Positions 17,401 to 25,781 of a DNA stretch of 64,000 nucleotides are shown one piece after another. How positions within the stretch are numbered: position 1 is the first letter of the stretch; each line of letters opens with the position of its first letter. The position numbers were made by a program, and so were the translations under genes. The notes beneath the pieces were generated by a model. The model was not told the DNA's origin. It ran no database searches and was given only the letters and a program-made list of their open reading frames with translations. The stretch comes from Clostridia bacterium (GTDB lineage Bacteria > Bacillota > Clostridia > Christensenellales > DTU072), in NCBI GenBank assembly GCA_017403145.1, contig JAFQOO010000008.1, positions 1 to 64,000 of the forward strand. The letters run 5' to 3'.

Positions 17401-17857
17401 CGATTTGCTCTGCTACGAACGATTCGCGAGCTACTACTACGTCGCCTATAGGTGCGGTATATTCTTCATCAATGAAAAGTAGTTTTAAGAATGCTTCTTT
17501 ATCCAAACCGATTTTTGCGAGAAGATATGCGTCGATATCTTCCTTACCCTCGCCATAGATAACTCCGTCGTTCAAATCGGAAAGAGCTACCTTTTCTGCT
17601 ACAGCACCGCTTTCCTCTCTAACCAAAGCACGGGTGAGGTCGTATTCGACGTCGTCAATCATAAATTTGACGTTAACTACTAAGGGTAGTTCGTACTCCG
17701 TGGGGTCTACGCTACCGTAGAAAGCAAAGCTTAGAGCCTTTGCCAAAGCATTCTTGTCGGCATCTTGCAAAACAGTGCAGCCTGCTGCTTTGTTGCCGAA
17801 GTCGTAGGTTTCTTCACGACCAGTAATTCCTTGAAATACCAAATTGATGAGTTTCAT
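14477..17857 (-). CDS. Rad50/SbcC-like zinc-hook protein with degenerate ATPase motifs
   Basis: 1126 residues. The plan is that of SbcC/Rad50: a globular N-terminus, two very long coiled-coil arms, a central zinc hook CPVC at residues 564–567 (the exact midpoint), and a globular C-terminus. The N-terminus MKLINLVFQG and the SFAFYG segment align with SbcC, but the Walker A loop expected between them is replaced by residues 27–40 reading CTVLQDADKNALAK, with no GxxGxGKT. The C-terminal signature region reads LTKEESVLLPFAIAKAYNEV (1052–1071) instead of LSGGE, and no DE-type Walker B follows. ATP binding is therefore unlikely. The start at 17857 is set by GGAGGAG upstream. No sbcD nuclease gene is nearby; the divergent neighbours are primosome genes. 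Function unknown, perhaps a structural DNA-bridging protein. Confidence 0.75.
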   Translation of the reverse strand: MKLINLVFQGITGREETYDFGNKAAGCTVLQDADKNALAKALSFAFYGSVDPTEYELPLVVNVKFMIDDVEYDLTRALVREESGAVAEKVALSDLNDGVIYGEGKEDIDAYLLAKIGLDKEAFLKLLFIDEEYTAPIGDVVVARESFVAEQIASLATSQKVIGKYNELKADEDELLTYVDSIEVVTRDEIKEQQLKVDNEKLSLDALRNQIEEVNVEILNAEKYREELDSYNEANAKMEALLARQEDMAALADKAARSEQANEIAQVFHKYQETMRGLQETEASIIEQTQELDALEAKIAEGKDSEKLLSGEYTEAALRSSELNAKMREIIKEGSVNPKNVKIKETIESYYAETASEIEELTAKKKDLTASYEALSKNAQDLFERKLGIRESAEYKKAVQDGAVLQGNVVQLETSLKESQDRVEALEKRRADLYEKNVEYADKAKKLNSEVTKLEKELKGANGSVQDTLNQDALYKQTIYTKHLFVSDHEVSLDAVEKKIASVKAAADGYGEKYNNLSKRRAEVVAHRAKLQEKLDLLNEKLMEYMSFNRLRDISNDISYGSRCPVCDGFVAQKKDLPLRDTKALDDQIKAVEGEIKKDDDALMAAESTIGQYQAATAVSSQYLDNLIATKAEHENAIKGVLAEYKVSSISELFALARKAVEDSNALIQKVDYYNKKKAELQKIQEANNLIVEQIKDIDSVSLPKELEILSEIENLLVETKVSYDALNVYYKDKDAITCLQELQVTEGEYEKVEAELENVEAERKEVKANLDEVSARLEALTARTIILEDGDLELTYSEVVTKSYSDFLSAICVEIDKAESVKERAKQRIQGLKKVVGDMEAERDALRETIIARVASLESAQDTVADLYSEYEKRFDEIGIKTEADLGAIIMGEDQLESAKQLIFDYDEDVAVTRDEIKTLGDSINAHIGYYENYEANVALLENLRNQEVEAVLSLSNSQAVLADMEYRYAELINSNKSLAFIQGKIKGIDDLNKAIKEGALIASDLASLIVARVNAIVKLASKNRYYVEENAEGKLVLMVAGKGKARVDKLTKEESVLLPFAIAKAYNEVMVELLAGDTINVKVVSIDKSDKQSAAPIVEYSKEKEIIIIPEAETTFMNSLSKLA

Positions 17858-18094
17858 ATGCTCCTCCGTAATGTTTATATACTTGTGCCGGATATTTTTT
17901 GGCACACTATATGTTGTGTTTTGCAAATTTAAAGTATTTTTTTATACCAAAATTCGCCGAGTTGTGATATATTATTAACCATCACTCAAAAGGGTAAAAG
18001 TTCCCCTAGAGCCATAATTATAATAATTATACACTCTAAAATATAATCTTGCAATAGTTAATTTTATATTTTAGGGGAAAATTTTAGGAGAAGT

Positions 18095-19555
18095 ATGGGT
18101 TTTTGTAGTTTAGGACGTGATTATATCCGTGAAGGATACACCCAAATCGACAACGTTTTTTTGGCAAAGTACCTTGCCGATGCCGATGCAATAGACGTAA
18201 AGGTTTATCTTTACGGTCTTATGCTTGCAAAAGAAGAAAGTGAAAATAGCCTCGATAAAATAGCCTATGCGCTAAGACTAACCGAGGAACGCATCATAAA
18301 CGCCTATAACTATTGGGAAGATTTGGGGCTCGTAACCATTCGCCAAAATCCCGAATTTCAAGTTATCTACAATTCCGTCAAAATGCCTCTTACCAAGACC
18401 GTTCTCTACAATGCTAGAGAGTTTTCCGAGTTCGTTGACGAACTTCGCAGAGTATTCCCGGAAAAGATTTTGAGCGAGCAAGAAATCGTAAAGTACGTAG
18501 AAGCTATGAAAACTTATAAAATCGAGTCCAACGCTATGCTACTTATCGCAAGATATTGTCGTGATAAGCGCGGAACAACCAACACCGCTAGCGTTATAGG
18601 TTTGGCCTCAAGCTGGGCAAAGCAAGGCTTGACCACTATGGAAAGTGTTAACGACCGCCTCGACGAGCTAGAAAAAGATAGCGAGGATATGCGTTTGCTC
18701 TACACCGAACTTGGACTAAAGAGCAAGCCCGCGATTGAAGACCAAGAGCAATTTGCCGAGTGGACCAAAAAAGGCTTCCACCTTGACGCAATCTTGACTG
18801 CGGCAAGGATATGCAAGCGCAAAGGGGGTATGAGTCGTCTAACCCGATTGATGGAAGAGTTATATTCTCAAAACGCGCTAACCGCTACCGAAATAAACGC
18901 ATACCAAAAGGAAAAAGAGGAAATCCGTGCCTTTACCAGCGAAATAATACGTACCATCGGTTCCTATTACGCAACCCTAGATATGCCTATAGAAACCTAC
19001 GTCAATCCTTGGTTAAAGCTTGGATACGAAAAATCCGCCCTACTCGCCATCGCTAAATTCTGCTTTATGCGTAACGTAAAAACTCTCGATGGTATGCAAG
19101 TGGTAGTTGATAAATTCTATAAGTTAGGCATCGTTACCCTCGACGGAGTAAACGCCTACGTATCTCGCCAAGCCAAAATCGACGTGGCTATCAAAGAAGT
19201 TTTGGAGCGTGCCGGCGCAGAAGCATTTATTTCTAACCGCGACCGCGACTTTTACCGCACCTTTATCGAGGACTGGAATTTTGAACACGACGTCGTTCTA
19301 GTCGTTGCCGAAAACGCTCAAGGTAAGCCCTTCCCAATGAGTTACGTAAACAAGATTTTGCTCGTATTTAAGCAAAATGGTATCTATACCGTTGAAGGAG
19401 CAAAAGCGTTCTTCGAGTCCGGCGCAAACGAAAACAAAAAGAGCGGTAAAAAAGATTCAAAAGATATGGTAATGAAACAAGAATACACCCAAGAAGAAAT
19501 CGCCTCGGTATTCCGCGACGTTAAAGATATCGATATCGATAGTTGGGATATTTAG
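18095..19555 (+). CDS. DnaD-like primosomal protein
   Basis: 486-residue replication-initiation protein of the DnaD/DnaB family. The N-terminal ~100 residues form a winged-helix-like region (KIAYALRLTEERIINAYNYWEDLGLV). Then come repeated helical DnaD C-terminal-type domains, each ending in a W-x-x-x-G or W-x-x-x-x motif (SSWAKQGLTTME, NPWLKLGYEKSALL, EDWNFEHDVV), so at least three copies are present; classical DnaD has one. This suggests a long primosome scaffold. It is co-transcribed with the DnaC-like loader 11 bp downstream, fitting a role in loading replicative helicase. The intergenic AT-rich region at 17930–18090 separates it from the divergent coiled-coil gene. Confidence 0.85.
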   Translation: MGFCSLGRDYIREGYTQIDNVFLAKYLADADAIDVKVYLYGLMLAKEESENSLDKIAYALRLTEERIINAYNYWEDLGLVTIRQNPEFQVIYNSVKMPLTKTVLYNAREFSEFVDELRRVFPEKILSEQEIVKYVEAMKTYKIESNAMLLIARYCRDKRGTTNTASVIGLASSWAKQGLTTMESVNDRLDELEKDSEDMRLLYTELGLKSKPAIEDQEQFAEWTKKGFHLDAILTAARICKRKGGMSRLTRLMEELYSQNALTATEINAYQKEKEEIRAFTSEIIRTIGSYYATLDMPIETYVNPWLKLGYEKSALLAIAKFCFMRNVKTLDGMQVVVDKFYKLGIVTLDGVNAYVSRQAKIDVAIKEVLERAGAEAFISNRDRDFYRTFIEDWNFEHDVVLVVAENAQGKPFPMSYVNKILLVFKQNGIYTVEGAKAFFESGANENKKSGKKDSKDMVMKQEYTQEEIASVFRDVKDIDIDSWDI

Positions 19556-19566
19556 GGGGGCAAAAT

Positions 19567-20493
19567 ATGTCTAAAGCAAAAAAAACAGCCTATTCCGTTT
19601 TAGCGGAAAGAAGATTTAACGAAAGAGTGCGCGTAGACGCTCTTTACGACCAATTGCTCCGCGACGAAGAATATCGCGCCTTGCATTGTGAGCGCGTAGA
19701 TTTGCGTGCTAAAATGTCAAGTTTAGGTTCCCAAAGTGAAAATATTTCTGATATACGCGCACGTTACGATGAAGTAGTTGCTCTAATCGAAAAACGTATG
19801 GGTGAGCTTGGTGTAAATAAAGAAGACCTAGAAACCAAATACGTTTGTCCCATCTGCAAGGATACCGGTTACGTAAACGGTGGAGAGTGCAGTTGCTTAA
19901 AGCAACTCATATACGCCAGCCTACGCGAAAACTGTGGTTCTCTTCTAACCGACGAGAGTTCTTTTGAAGAGGTAGATTATTCACGTTTTCCTTCTTCCCA
20001 CATAGACAACTACAAATTATACTATAGCATACTAGCAAAAATAGCCGAAAAATTCCCCCAAAATAACTCGAAAATTTTAGGTGTCTTTGGTCCCGTTGGC
20101 GTAGGTAAAACCTATGGAATATCCATCCTTGCCAACAACCTTATGAAAAAAGGCTTTAGCGTGCTATATCTTAACAGCGCGGAAATGAATAGCCTATTCT
20201 TAAAATATCACCTTGCCAAAGAGGCGGAAAAGGCGGAAATATGGGCACCGCTAGTAGAATGCGACCTCCTTGTTCTCGACGACCTCGGTGCCGAACCCAC
20301 TATTACCAACGTTACTGCAAACTATCTAAATTGCATCTTGAATGAAAGAACGGAAAGTACCACTTGCTTCACTTCCAACCTTTCTCCCGACCAACTACGC
20401 GACAAATACGGCGACCGCGTATTTAGTAGAATTTCCCATAAAAAAAGGTCGGCTATAATGGTTCTCAAAGGCAAAGATTTGCGACTTAACTAA
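19567..20493 (+). CDS. dnaC: DnaC/DnaI-type helicase loader ATPase
   Basis: 308-residue AAA+ ATPase that loads the replicative helicase. Zinc-binding cysteines CPIC at residues 94–97 and CSC at 108–110 precede the ATPase core, as in DnaI; Walker A GPVGVGKT is at 175–182, Walker B is in LLVLDDLGAE near 235–244, and a DRVFSRI arginine-finger region lies near the end. I start at 19567, where GGGGGG lies upstream; the longer open frame would overlap the preceding gene. It follows the DnaD-like gene directly. Confidence 0.9.
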   Translation: MSKAKKTAYSVLAERRFNERVRVDALYDQLLRDEEYRALHCERVDLRAKMSSLGSQSENISDIRARYDEVVALIEKRMGELGVNKEDLETKYVCPICKDTGYVNGGECSCLKQLIYASLRENCGSLLTDESSFEEVDYSRFPSSHIDNYKLYYSILAKIAEKFPQNNSKILGVFGPVGVGKTYGISILANNLMKKGFSVLYLNSAEMNSLFLKYHLAKEAEKAEIWAPLVECDLLVLDDLGAEPTITNVTANYLNCILNERTESTTCFTSNLSPDQLRDKYGDRVFSRISHKKRSAIMVLKGKDLRLN

Positions 20494-20518
20494 AAAAACT
20501 CTGGTATATTAGGATTTC

Positions 20519-20542
20519 AAGGGGCTTTCTAGGTCCCTTTTT
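20519..20542 (+). terminator. Weak terminator after dnaC
   Basis: AAGGGG and CCCTTT arms around about 10 bases, followed by a T run, 26 bp after the stop. Imperfect stem. Confidence 0.4.
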
Positions 20543-20607
20543 CACACTTATTTTACCTCGCGCACACGCGATTTTCACTAAATTTAGTAAAAAAATAGTA
20601 AATATTA

Positions 20608-20636
20608 TTGACGCGCGCGCGTTTAATTTATATTAT
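20608..20636 (+). promoter_or_regulatory. Promoter of the YdbC-like gene with CGCGCGCG spacer
   Basis: TTGACG (20608–20613) and TATTAT (20631–20636), 17 bp apart; the -35 box runs directly into CGCGCGCG. A second alternating tract lies upstream at 20559–20570. Confidence 0.75.
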
Positions 20637-20667
20637 AAGTATAAGCAATGCATAGGAGGAAGGAATT

Positions 20668-20892
20668 ATGCCCGCTGAACTAAAATATGATATCACCAAA
20701 GCTTGTGGTGTTCTAAGCACCTCTGCAAGAGGCTGGACCAAAGAACTCAACTACGTAAGTTGGAACGACAGAGACCCTCGCCTTGACCTTCGTGAATGGG
20801 CTCCCAACCACGATAGAATGGGCAAAGGTATGACCCTAAGCATCGAAGAAGCTAAGGCTCTAAAAGAAATCCTTAACAAGCTCGACATCTAA
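20668..20892 (+). CDS. YdbC/PC4-like single-stranded DNA-binding protein
   Basis: 74-residue protein of the YdbC family, which adopts the PC4 transcription-coactivator fold and binds single-stranded nucleic acid. The diagnostic pattern GVLSTSARGWTKELNYVSW at residues 14–32, DLREWAPNHDRMGKG, then a helix ending the chain, matches the family over its full length. It has its own promoter, a GGAGG ribosome binding site, and two hairpins downstream. It sits next to the primosome genes, consistent with a role near replication or repair, though that link is inferred. Confidence 0.85.
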   Translation: MPAELKYDITKACGVLSTSARGWTKELNYVSWNDRDPRLDLREWAPNHDRMGKGMTLSIEEAKALKEILNKLDI

Positions 20893-20901
20893 AGAAATCT
20901 T

Positions 20902-20980
20902 GGGATACTCGTATCCCTCCAATAAATAGATACGCATAACAAGAACTCGCCCGTGCGAGTGTTTGTTATGCGCTTTGTTT
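20902..20980 (+). terminator. Two hairpins after the YdbC-like gene
   Basis: First hairpin: GGGATAC-TC-GTATCCC at 20902–20917. Second: a long imperfect hairpin at 20934–20971 whose arms are GCATAACAA...CTCGC and GCGAG...TTGTTATGC, followed by CTTTGTTT. The second is the likelier terminator. Confidence 0.65.
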
Positions 20981-21010
20981 ATTAAGTAATATTTCAATAA
21001 GGAGTGTACT

Positions 21011-22690
21011 ATGGAACGCACGAGATGGTACAAAGACGCGGTTATATACCAAATTTATCCGCGTAGTTTTAAAGACAGCAACGGAGACGGTATCGGTGAT
21101 ATTAGAGGTATTATCGAAAAGCTTGACTACCTAAAAGATTTGGGGATAAACGCAGTTTGGCTATCCCCCTGCTACAAATCCCCTAACGACGATAACGGGT
21201 ATGATATTTCCAACTACCGCGACATAATGGACGAGTTCGGCACGCTAGACGATTGGAAAGAAATGGTTGCCGGTATGCACGAGCGTGGCATAAAGCTGAT
21301 AATGGACCTAGTAGTAAACCATACCTCCGACGAGCACGCTTGGTTCCAAGAATCCAAAAAGAGCAAGGATAACCCCTACCGTGATTATTATATTTGGAGA
21401 AAGGGTAGAGGTAAGAATGGCAAACGTCCTCCCAACAACTGGACCTCACGTTTCGGCGGTTCGGCTTGGGCATACGATGAAACGACCAAGGAATGGTATT
21501 TGCACCTATTTACCAAAAAGCAACCCGACCTAAATTGGGACAATCCTAAAGTTAGAGCGGAAGTTCACGATATGGTAAAATATTGGCTCGACCTCGGCGT
21601 AGACGGATTCCGTTGCGACGTTATAACCTATATTAGCAAGGTGGAAGGCCTACCTGACGGAAAATGGAATATCGGTATACGCGGAGACGAACACTTTACT
21701 CACGGCCCCAACATTCACCGCTACCTTAACGCACTAAACAAAGAAGTTCTTTCCAACTACGATTGTATGACGGTTGGCGAAGCTAGTGGCGTTACTATCG
21801 AGCAAGGTTTACTATATACTGCAGAAGACCGCGACGAGCTAGATACCGTTTTCACCTTTGAGCACGTTAACTGCGACACCATAGCACAGTTGCTACCCAA
21901 AAAATTCAACCTTGTACAATTCAAGAAAGTTTTCCGTCGTTGGCAATGGGGTCTATTTGGTAAAGGCTGGAATTCCTTGTACCTTGAAAACCACGACCAA
22001 CCCCGTTCACTCCCCCGCTTTGTAGGCGATTATGGTGAGTATCGTAAAGAAGCAGCAAAGATGTTAGCGATAGCCTTGCATTTCCACCAAGGAGTACCTT
22101 ACGTATACCAAGGACAAGAAATTGGTATGACAAACTATCCGTTTAAGAACTTGGACGAATATCAAGACGTACTCGTAGCATACGTTAGAAAAGTGTTTGG
22201 CATCTTCGAACCTTTACTAAAAGGAATTGCTCACAAGGTCTTCCTAAAGCGCGCAAGAGACCACGCAAGAACGCCCGTTCAATGGACTAGTGGGGAAAAC
22301 GCAGGGTTTACTAGCGGTACCCCTTGGATGCCCATCAATCCCAACTACGTAGACATCAACGTAGAAGAAGCTATGGCGGACCCCGATAGTATTTATCATT
22401 TCTACAAAAAGCTTATCGCTTATAGAAAGGGTAACGAGATTATTCGCAACGGACTATACAAAACCAACTACACTTCCTCCAAGGATATTTTCTGCTACGA
22501 GCGTTGGTACGAAGGCAAGAGATTGTTCGTAATATGCAACTTTAAAAACAAGGAAGTCAAATTCAAAGTACCCGCAAGTTGTGCTTATTCACAATGCACT
22601 CTTGAAATGAGCAATTATAAAGATAGTCCCGATACTCTAAAAGATACCACTTTACGTCCTTACGAAAGTATGGTATACTTATTGGTATAA
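21011..22690 (+). CDS. GH13 alpha-glucosidase (oligo-1,6-glucosidase type)
   Basis: 559-residue cytoplasmic glycoside hydrolase family 13 enzyme, cutting alpha-glucosidic bonds in malto- or isomalto-oligosaccharides. All four conserved regions are present: DLVVNH near residue 99, nucleophile Asp203 in DGFRCDV, acid/base Glu257 in VGEAS, and Asp329 in NHD. The start WYKDAVIYQIYPRSFKDSNGDGIGD is typical of the oligo-1,6-glucosidase/alpha-glucosidase subgroup, and the length agrees. There is no signal peptide. The next gene follows after 18 bp. Val after the catalytic-acid region often separates alpha-1,6 from alpha-1,4 preference, but I do not call it here. Confidence 0.92.
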   Translation: MERTRWYKDAVIYQIYPRSFKDSNGDGIGDIRGIIEKLDYLKDLGINAVWLSPCYKSPNDDNGYDISNYRDIMDEFGTLDDWKEMVAGMHERGIKLIMDLVVNHTSDEHAWFQESKKSKDNPYRDYYIWRKGRGKNGKRPPNNWTSRFGGSAWAYDETTKEWYLHLFTKKQPDLNWDNPKVRAEVHDMVKYWLDLGVDGFRCDVITYISKVEGLPDGKWNIGIRGDEHFTHGPNIHRYLNALNKEVLSNYDCMTVGEASGVTIEQGLLYTAEDRDELDTVFTFEHVNCDTIAQLLPKKFNLVQFKKVFRRWQWGLFGKGWNSLYLENHDQPRSLPRFVGDYGEYRKEAAKMLAIALHFHQGVPYVYQGQEIGMTNYPFKNLDEYQDVLVAYVRKVFGIFEPLLKGIAHKVFLKRARDHARTPVQWTSGENAGFTSGTPWMPINPNYVDINVEEAMADPDSIYHFYKKLIAYRKGNEIIRNGLYKTNYTSSKDIFCYERWYEGKRLFVICNFKNKEVKFKVPASCAYSQCTLEMSNYKDSPDTLKDTTLRPYESMVYLLV

Positions 22691-22708
22691 TAGGCTAGGA
22701 GTTAAATT

Positions 22709-23377
22709 ATGGCTAAAAAACAAAAGTTAACTAAAGAGCAAAAAAAGATGCGCCACGCACAGGCTGTGAGCGGTAACGGAAACAAGGCAAACCCCTATTA
22801 TCCTACCGATTATAGTTCATATAAACGCAACCCTAAGAAGGATGAAAAACCTATGGTTCAAACCTATCCTTCTCTAACCACAAAGCAATGGGTAGGCACA
22901 CTTATCGTTCTATTGATACCTATCATAAACATAATTGCTCTTATCGCTTGGGCAAACAAAAAGAACGAAAAAATCAACCCTTCCAAGCGCACTTTTGCTA
23001 AAGCATATCTTATCGTATGGGCAATATCTTTAGCTGTAGCTATTGTTCTTGTAGCGGTACTCGTTGTTAGTATGATATTCCTCTTCCCCTTCCCCGCTAC
23101 CCCCGAAGAAGCGGTATCTATGTTGGAAGAAGCCGGCTACGTAGTAGAAACCATCGAGAAGACGGATTGTGTTGAAGTAATTGCAGTTGGTGAAGATAGC
23201 AAAAACGATTACGTAAACGTATATTACTTTGAGAGCGAAGAACTTGCCGAACAATACTACGACACATTAGATGATGCCGATAGTAGCGAAAGATTGATAA
23301 TCGGTATAGATGGTAGCACCGTTTACGTTGGTACGGAAGAGGCTGTTAGCGCAATAAACGGAACTTGGGTGTTCTAA
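22709..23377 (+). CDS. Membrane-anchored protein with the same outer domain as the 320–742 lipoprotein
   Basis: 222 residues. A basic, glycine/asparagine-rich cytoplasmic N-terminus (KKQKLTKEQKKMRHAQAV) leads to two hydrophobic segments near residues 68–90 and 100–128 (LIVLLIPIINIIALIAW and LAVAIVLVAVLVV). The remaining ~90 residues read TPEEAVSMLEEAGY, then NVYYFESEELAEQYYDTL, then VYVGTEEAVSA. These blocks line up with the small lipoprotein at the left end, so one extracytoplasmic module is used with two kinds of membrane anchor. Function unknown. It follows the GH13 gene by 18 bp and ends at a strong terminator. Confidence 0.75.
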   Translation: MAKKQKLTKEQKKMRHAQAVSGNGNKANPYYPTDYSSYKRNPKKDEKPMVQTYPSLTTKQWVGTLIVLLIPIINIIALIAWANKKNEKINPSKRTFAKAYLIVWAISLAVAIVLVAVLVVSMIFLFPFPATPEEAVSMLEEAGYVVETIEKTDCVEVIAVGEDSKNDYVNVYYFESEELAEQYYDTLDDADSSERLIIGIDGSTVYVGTEEAVSAINGTWVF

Positions 23378-23392
23378 GAAATCCTTTATCAT

Positions 23393-23423
23393 AAAAGAGA
23401 GCCAAAATGGCTCTCTTTTTTTC
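23393..23423. terminator. Terminator between convergent genes
   Basis: AAAAGAGAGCC, loop AAAAT, GGCTCTCTTTT and a T run. The next gene on the minus strand ends at 23482. Confidence 0.9.
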
Positions 23424-23481
23424 TTTTAAACTATAAACAAAAAAGTGGATGGGCTTTATTTTTTTCTTGCAACAAAAAAGT

Positions 23482-24819
23482 CTATTTCATCTTGCCTACT
23501 TGGTTCCACAAATCCGATGCCTCCACACTCCACTCGTTATAGGTCGCGGGAGTCTTGGGGAATGCGAGATAATGTGCCTTTAACTTTCCGCCAAGGGTGA
23601 TACCCTCTATAAGATACTTGATAGTCTTGAAGGATAATCTCTTGGAAATTAGTCCGCCTAAAACGCCTTTGACAATTGCAAAAATATCGGCGAAAGACAT
23701 CTTTATTTCGGGACCTTCGGCAACTCCGTTGAGGAACTTCTCATTAAAGATAATATCCTTTTCAAAGAAAAGTTCAAACTCGTCGCGAGTAGCATTGACA
23801 GCCTTTGTTAGAATAGCGCGAGTAGAAGCAAAATCAGCCCCTTGCTTCTTGTTGTATTCAACGTTGATTTCCCAAAGTGCTTCTTTAGAGGTATCGTTTG
23901 CCTTGAGAGCCTTGTCTAACACCTCGGTCGCAATTTCCATTTGTACCATACTGCTCGTTACACCCTCGCCATTATTGGGCTTAGTAAGACAAGCGGCATC
24001 TCCGCTAACTATAAAGTTGTTACCTACAAAGCTATAAGGTGGGCGGGTATAGGGAGTGGTTCCGCGCTCTATACGAGTTAGCTCGTAAGGAGGAATTTCG
24101 ATATCTTGCTCAAATTGTGCATATATCTTTTCGGCATATTCATAGCTATGGCAAGCGCCAATACCTATTATGGCTCCCTCGGGGTCTGCGCAAGGAGCAA
24201 TCCACGTTTTATAGAAAGGCCATCCGTTCAAAGCAGGTTTCTCGTTGAGGAACTTTACGTAACGCAATATTACGTAGAACTTATCTTCGGGAGTTACCTC
24301 GAAGGTTTCTACGCCGTAGCCTTCGGGAAGAGCTCTACGAGGTTGCGATTCTACACCCGAGCAGTCCACTACTACACGAGCAAAAACCTCTTTGTCTTCG
24401 GCATACTTAACACCCTTGATAACGCCTTCTTCCATTATGAATTCTTTAAATGGTGCTTCGTATTCTATTTCGGCTCCGGCCTCGATAGCATACTTATTCA
24501 TAAGCAAGATATACTCCGCCATATGCATTCCTACTATGGTGTCGCGGGTAACTTTGGGGTGGCGATTATAGGGAGATGAAGTTAGGGTTTCATCAAAGCT
24601 GAACGCATATTCCGCATCCCCTTCGCCAACAACGGGTAGCCCAAAACGCTCAAATTCGCGTTTTGCTACGTGGAAGATATCGAGTCTTCTACCCAGCTTT
24701 TCACGACTCAATTTTTCTATAACTTTAACCTTGTAGCCTTTCTCTGCCATTCTGCGAGCGAACCAAGCTCCGCTTGTAGCTGCTCCTATAACTAGTACGT
24801 CGTAAAGGTTATTTTCCAT
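23482..24819 (-). CDS. FAD-dependent oxidoreductase, geranylgeranyl-reductase-like
   Basis: 445-residue flavoprotein. The N-terminal dinucleotide-binding motif VIGAATSGAWFARRMAEKG is a slightly altered GxGxxG, and a VSGDAACLTKPNNGEGV motif near residues 285–300 matches the GDA...G FAD-contact motif of geranylgeranyl reductase-type and related monooxygenase-fold enzymes. It may reduce or oxidise an isoprenoid or lipid substrate; the substrate is unknown. It is 12 bp downstream of a phospholipase-C-like gene and probably co-transcribed, suggesting a membrane-lipid theme, which is inference only. Confidence 0.75.
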   Translation of the reverse strand: MENNLYDVLVIGAATSGAWFARRMAEKGYKVKVIEKLSREKLGRRLDIFHVAKREFERFGLPVVGEGDAEYAFSFDETLTSSPYNRHPKVTRDTIVGMHMAEYILLMNKYAIEAGAEIEYEAPFKEFIMEEGVIKGVKYAEDKEVFARVVVDCSGVESQPRRALPEGYGVETFEVTPEDKFYVILRYVKFLNEKPALNGWPFYKTWIAPCADPEGAIIGIGACHSYEYAEKIYAQFEQDIEIPPYELTRIERGTTPYTRPPYSFVGNNFIVSGDAACLTKPNNGEGVTSSMVQMEIATEVLDKALKANDTSKEALWEINVEYNKKQGADFASTRAILTKAVNATRDEFELFFEKDIIFNEKFLNGVAEGPEIKMSFADIFAIVKGVLGGLISKRLSFKTIKYLIEGITLGGKLKAHYLAFPKTPATYNEWSVEASDLWNQVGKMK

Positions 24820-24831
24820 ATTGTTCTCCTT

Positions 24832-25764
24832 TTACAAGTCGTTTCCTGCAAGAACGCCTTCGTAGTTAATATTATATTTGTCTTTGGTCAAACCGCTTCC
24901 CTCCGTAATTGCCAAGTAGAATTCGGGAATATACTCTTTAACTGCTTCCTCTATCGCGGTATCGAGAATTTGCATAGCATCACGACTATCAAGCTCCTCT
25001 CTATTTCTTATCGCCCTAAAGGGAGTGTGGTTAAAGTTTAGATAGTCTATCTCCTTATACTTGACGGGAGGACGCATTAGCGCGGTAACTTGCATAGTTC
25101 CGCCCATCAATCCGTCTTCTATTTTTCTTACAAGAGGATGCCTTATGCCATAGGGGTCGTTTGCGACCATAATAAACAATTTAGTGAGTTCAAAGGATAG
25201 GCTAGCTTGCCAAGGCTTGATTTTATATCCGTGCACCTCGTCAACGCAATCCCTAAACATTTTACCTATAGCAATACGGGTACGACGTTTGGAGCGCAAA
25301 TCTTTATCGGGAAAATATTTGTTAGGATTGGGATATCCCATTCTCTCGGTAACTACGTGCGTGTCGATAGCACTTTCAATAAATCCGTGTGCGTAAGGAT
25401 GCGCTTTGCCGGGAAGTTCAACGGAAACAAATCCTTCACAAAGCGCGTTAACGTAGGCGTGCAAATTCTTGTCTGCTACGTAGTGGCAAAGCATACCCAT
25501 AGCATAGCTAAACGCAATGGGGTTATCCTTTTCGCGAAGATATTTTGCAATGGCTTCAAAAGTCTTTTGTTGGTAATTGTGGTGCAATGAATTGGGATAT
25601 GAACGAGTAGAAAAACCAAGTTCTCTGATTGCATACATAAAGTCGGGGCCCATATTACCAAGAATAAAAGCATCCTTATGCTTGAGTATTCTATCGGCTA
25701 GAGCGGGCTCTATCTTTTTTAGCACTTCCTTACCAAACCAAATATGTGTTATTAAATTAGGCAT
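24832..25764 (-). CDS. Zinc-dependent phospholipase C-like protein
   Basis: 310-residue protein of the zinc-dependent phospholipase C fold. PNLITHIWFG at the start, ILGNMGPDF near residue 35, SLHH near 58, MLCHYVADKNLHAYV near 108, and ESAIDTHVV near 140 supply the His/Asp ligands for zinc ions. No signal peptide is seen, so it is probably intracellular, unlike the secreted clostridial toxins of the same fold; the real substrate may be a phosphoester or phospholipid. Its ribosome binding site follows directly after the strong inverted repeat at 25782–25808. Confidence 0.8.
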   Translation of the reverse strand: MPNLITHIWFGKEVLKKIEPALADRILKHKDAFILGNMGPDFMYAIRELGFSTRSYPNSLHHNYQQKTFEAIAKYLREKDNPIAFSYAMGMLCHYVADKNLHAYVNALCEGFVSVELPGKAHPYAHGFIESAIDTHVVTERMGYPNPNKYFPDKDLRSKRRTRIAIGKMFRDCVDEVHGYKIKPWQASLSFELTKLFIMVANDPYGIRHPLVRKIEDGLMGGTMQVTALMRPPVKYKEIDYLNFNHTPFRAIRNREELDSRDAMQILDTAIEEAVKEYIPEFYLAITEGSGLTKDKYNINYEGVLAGNDL

Positions 25765-25781
25765 TTTTATTATACTCCTAA

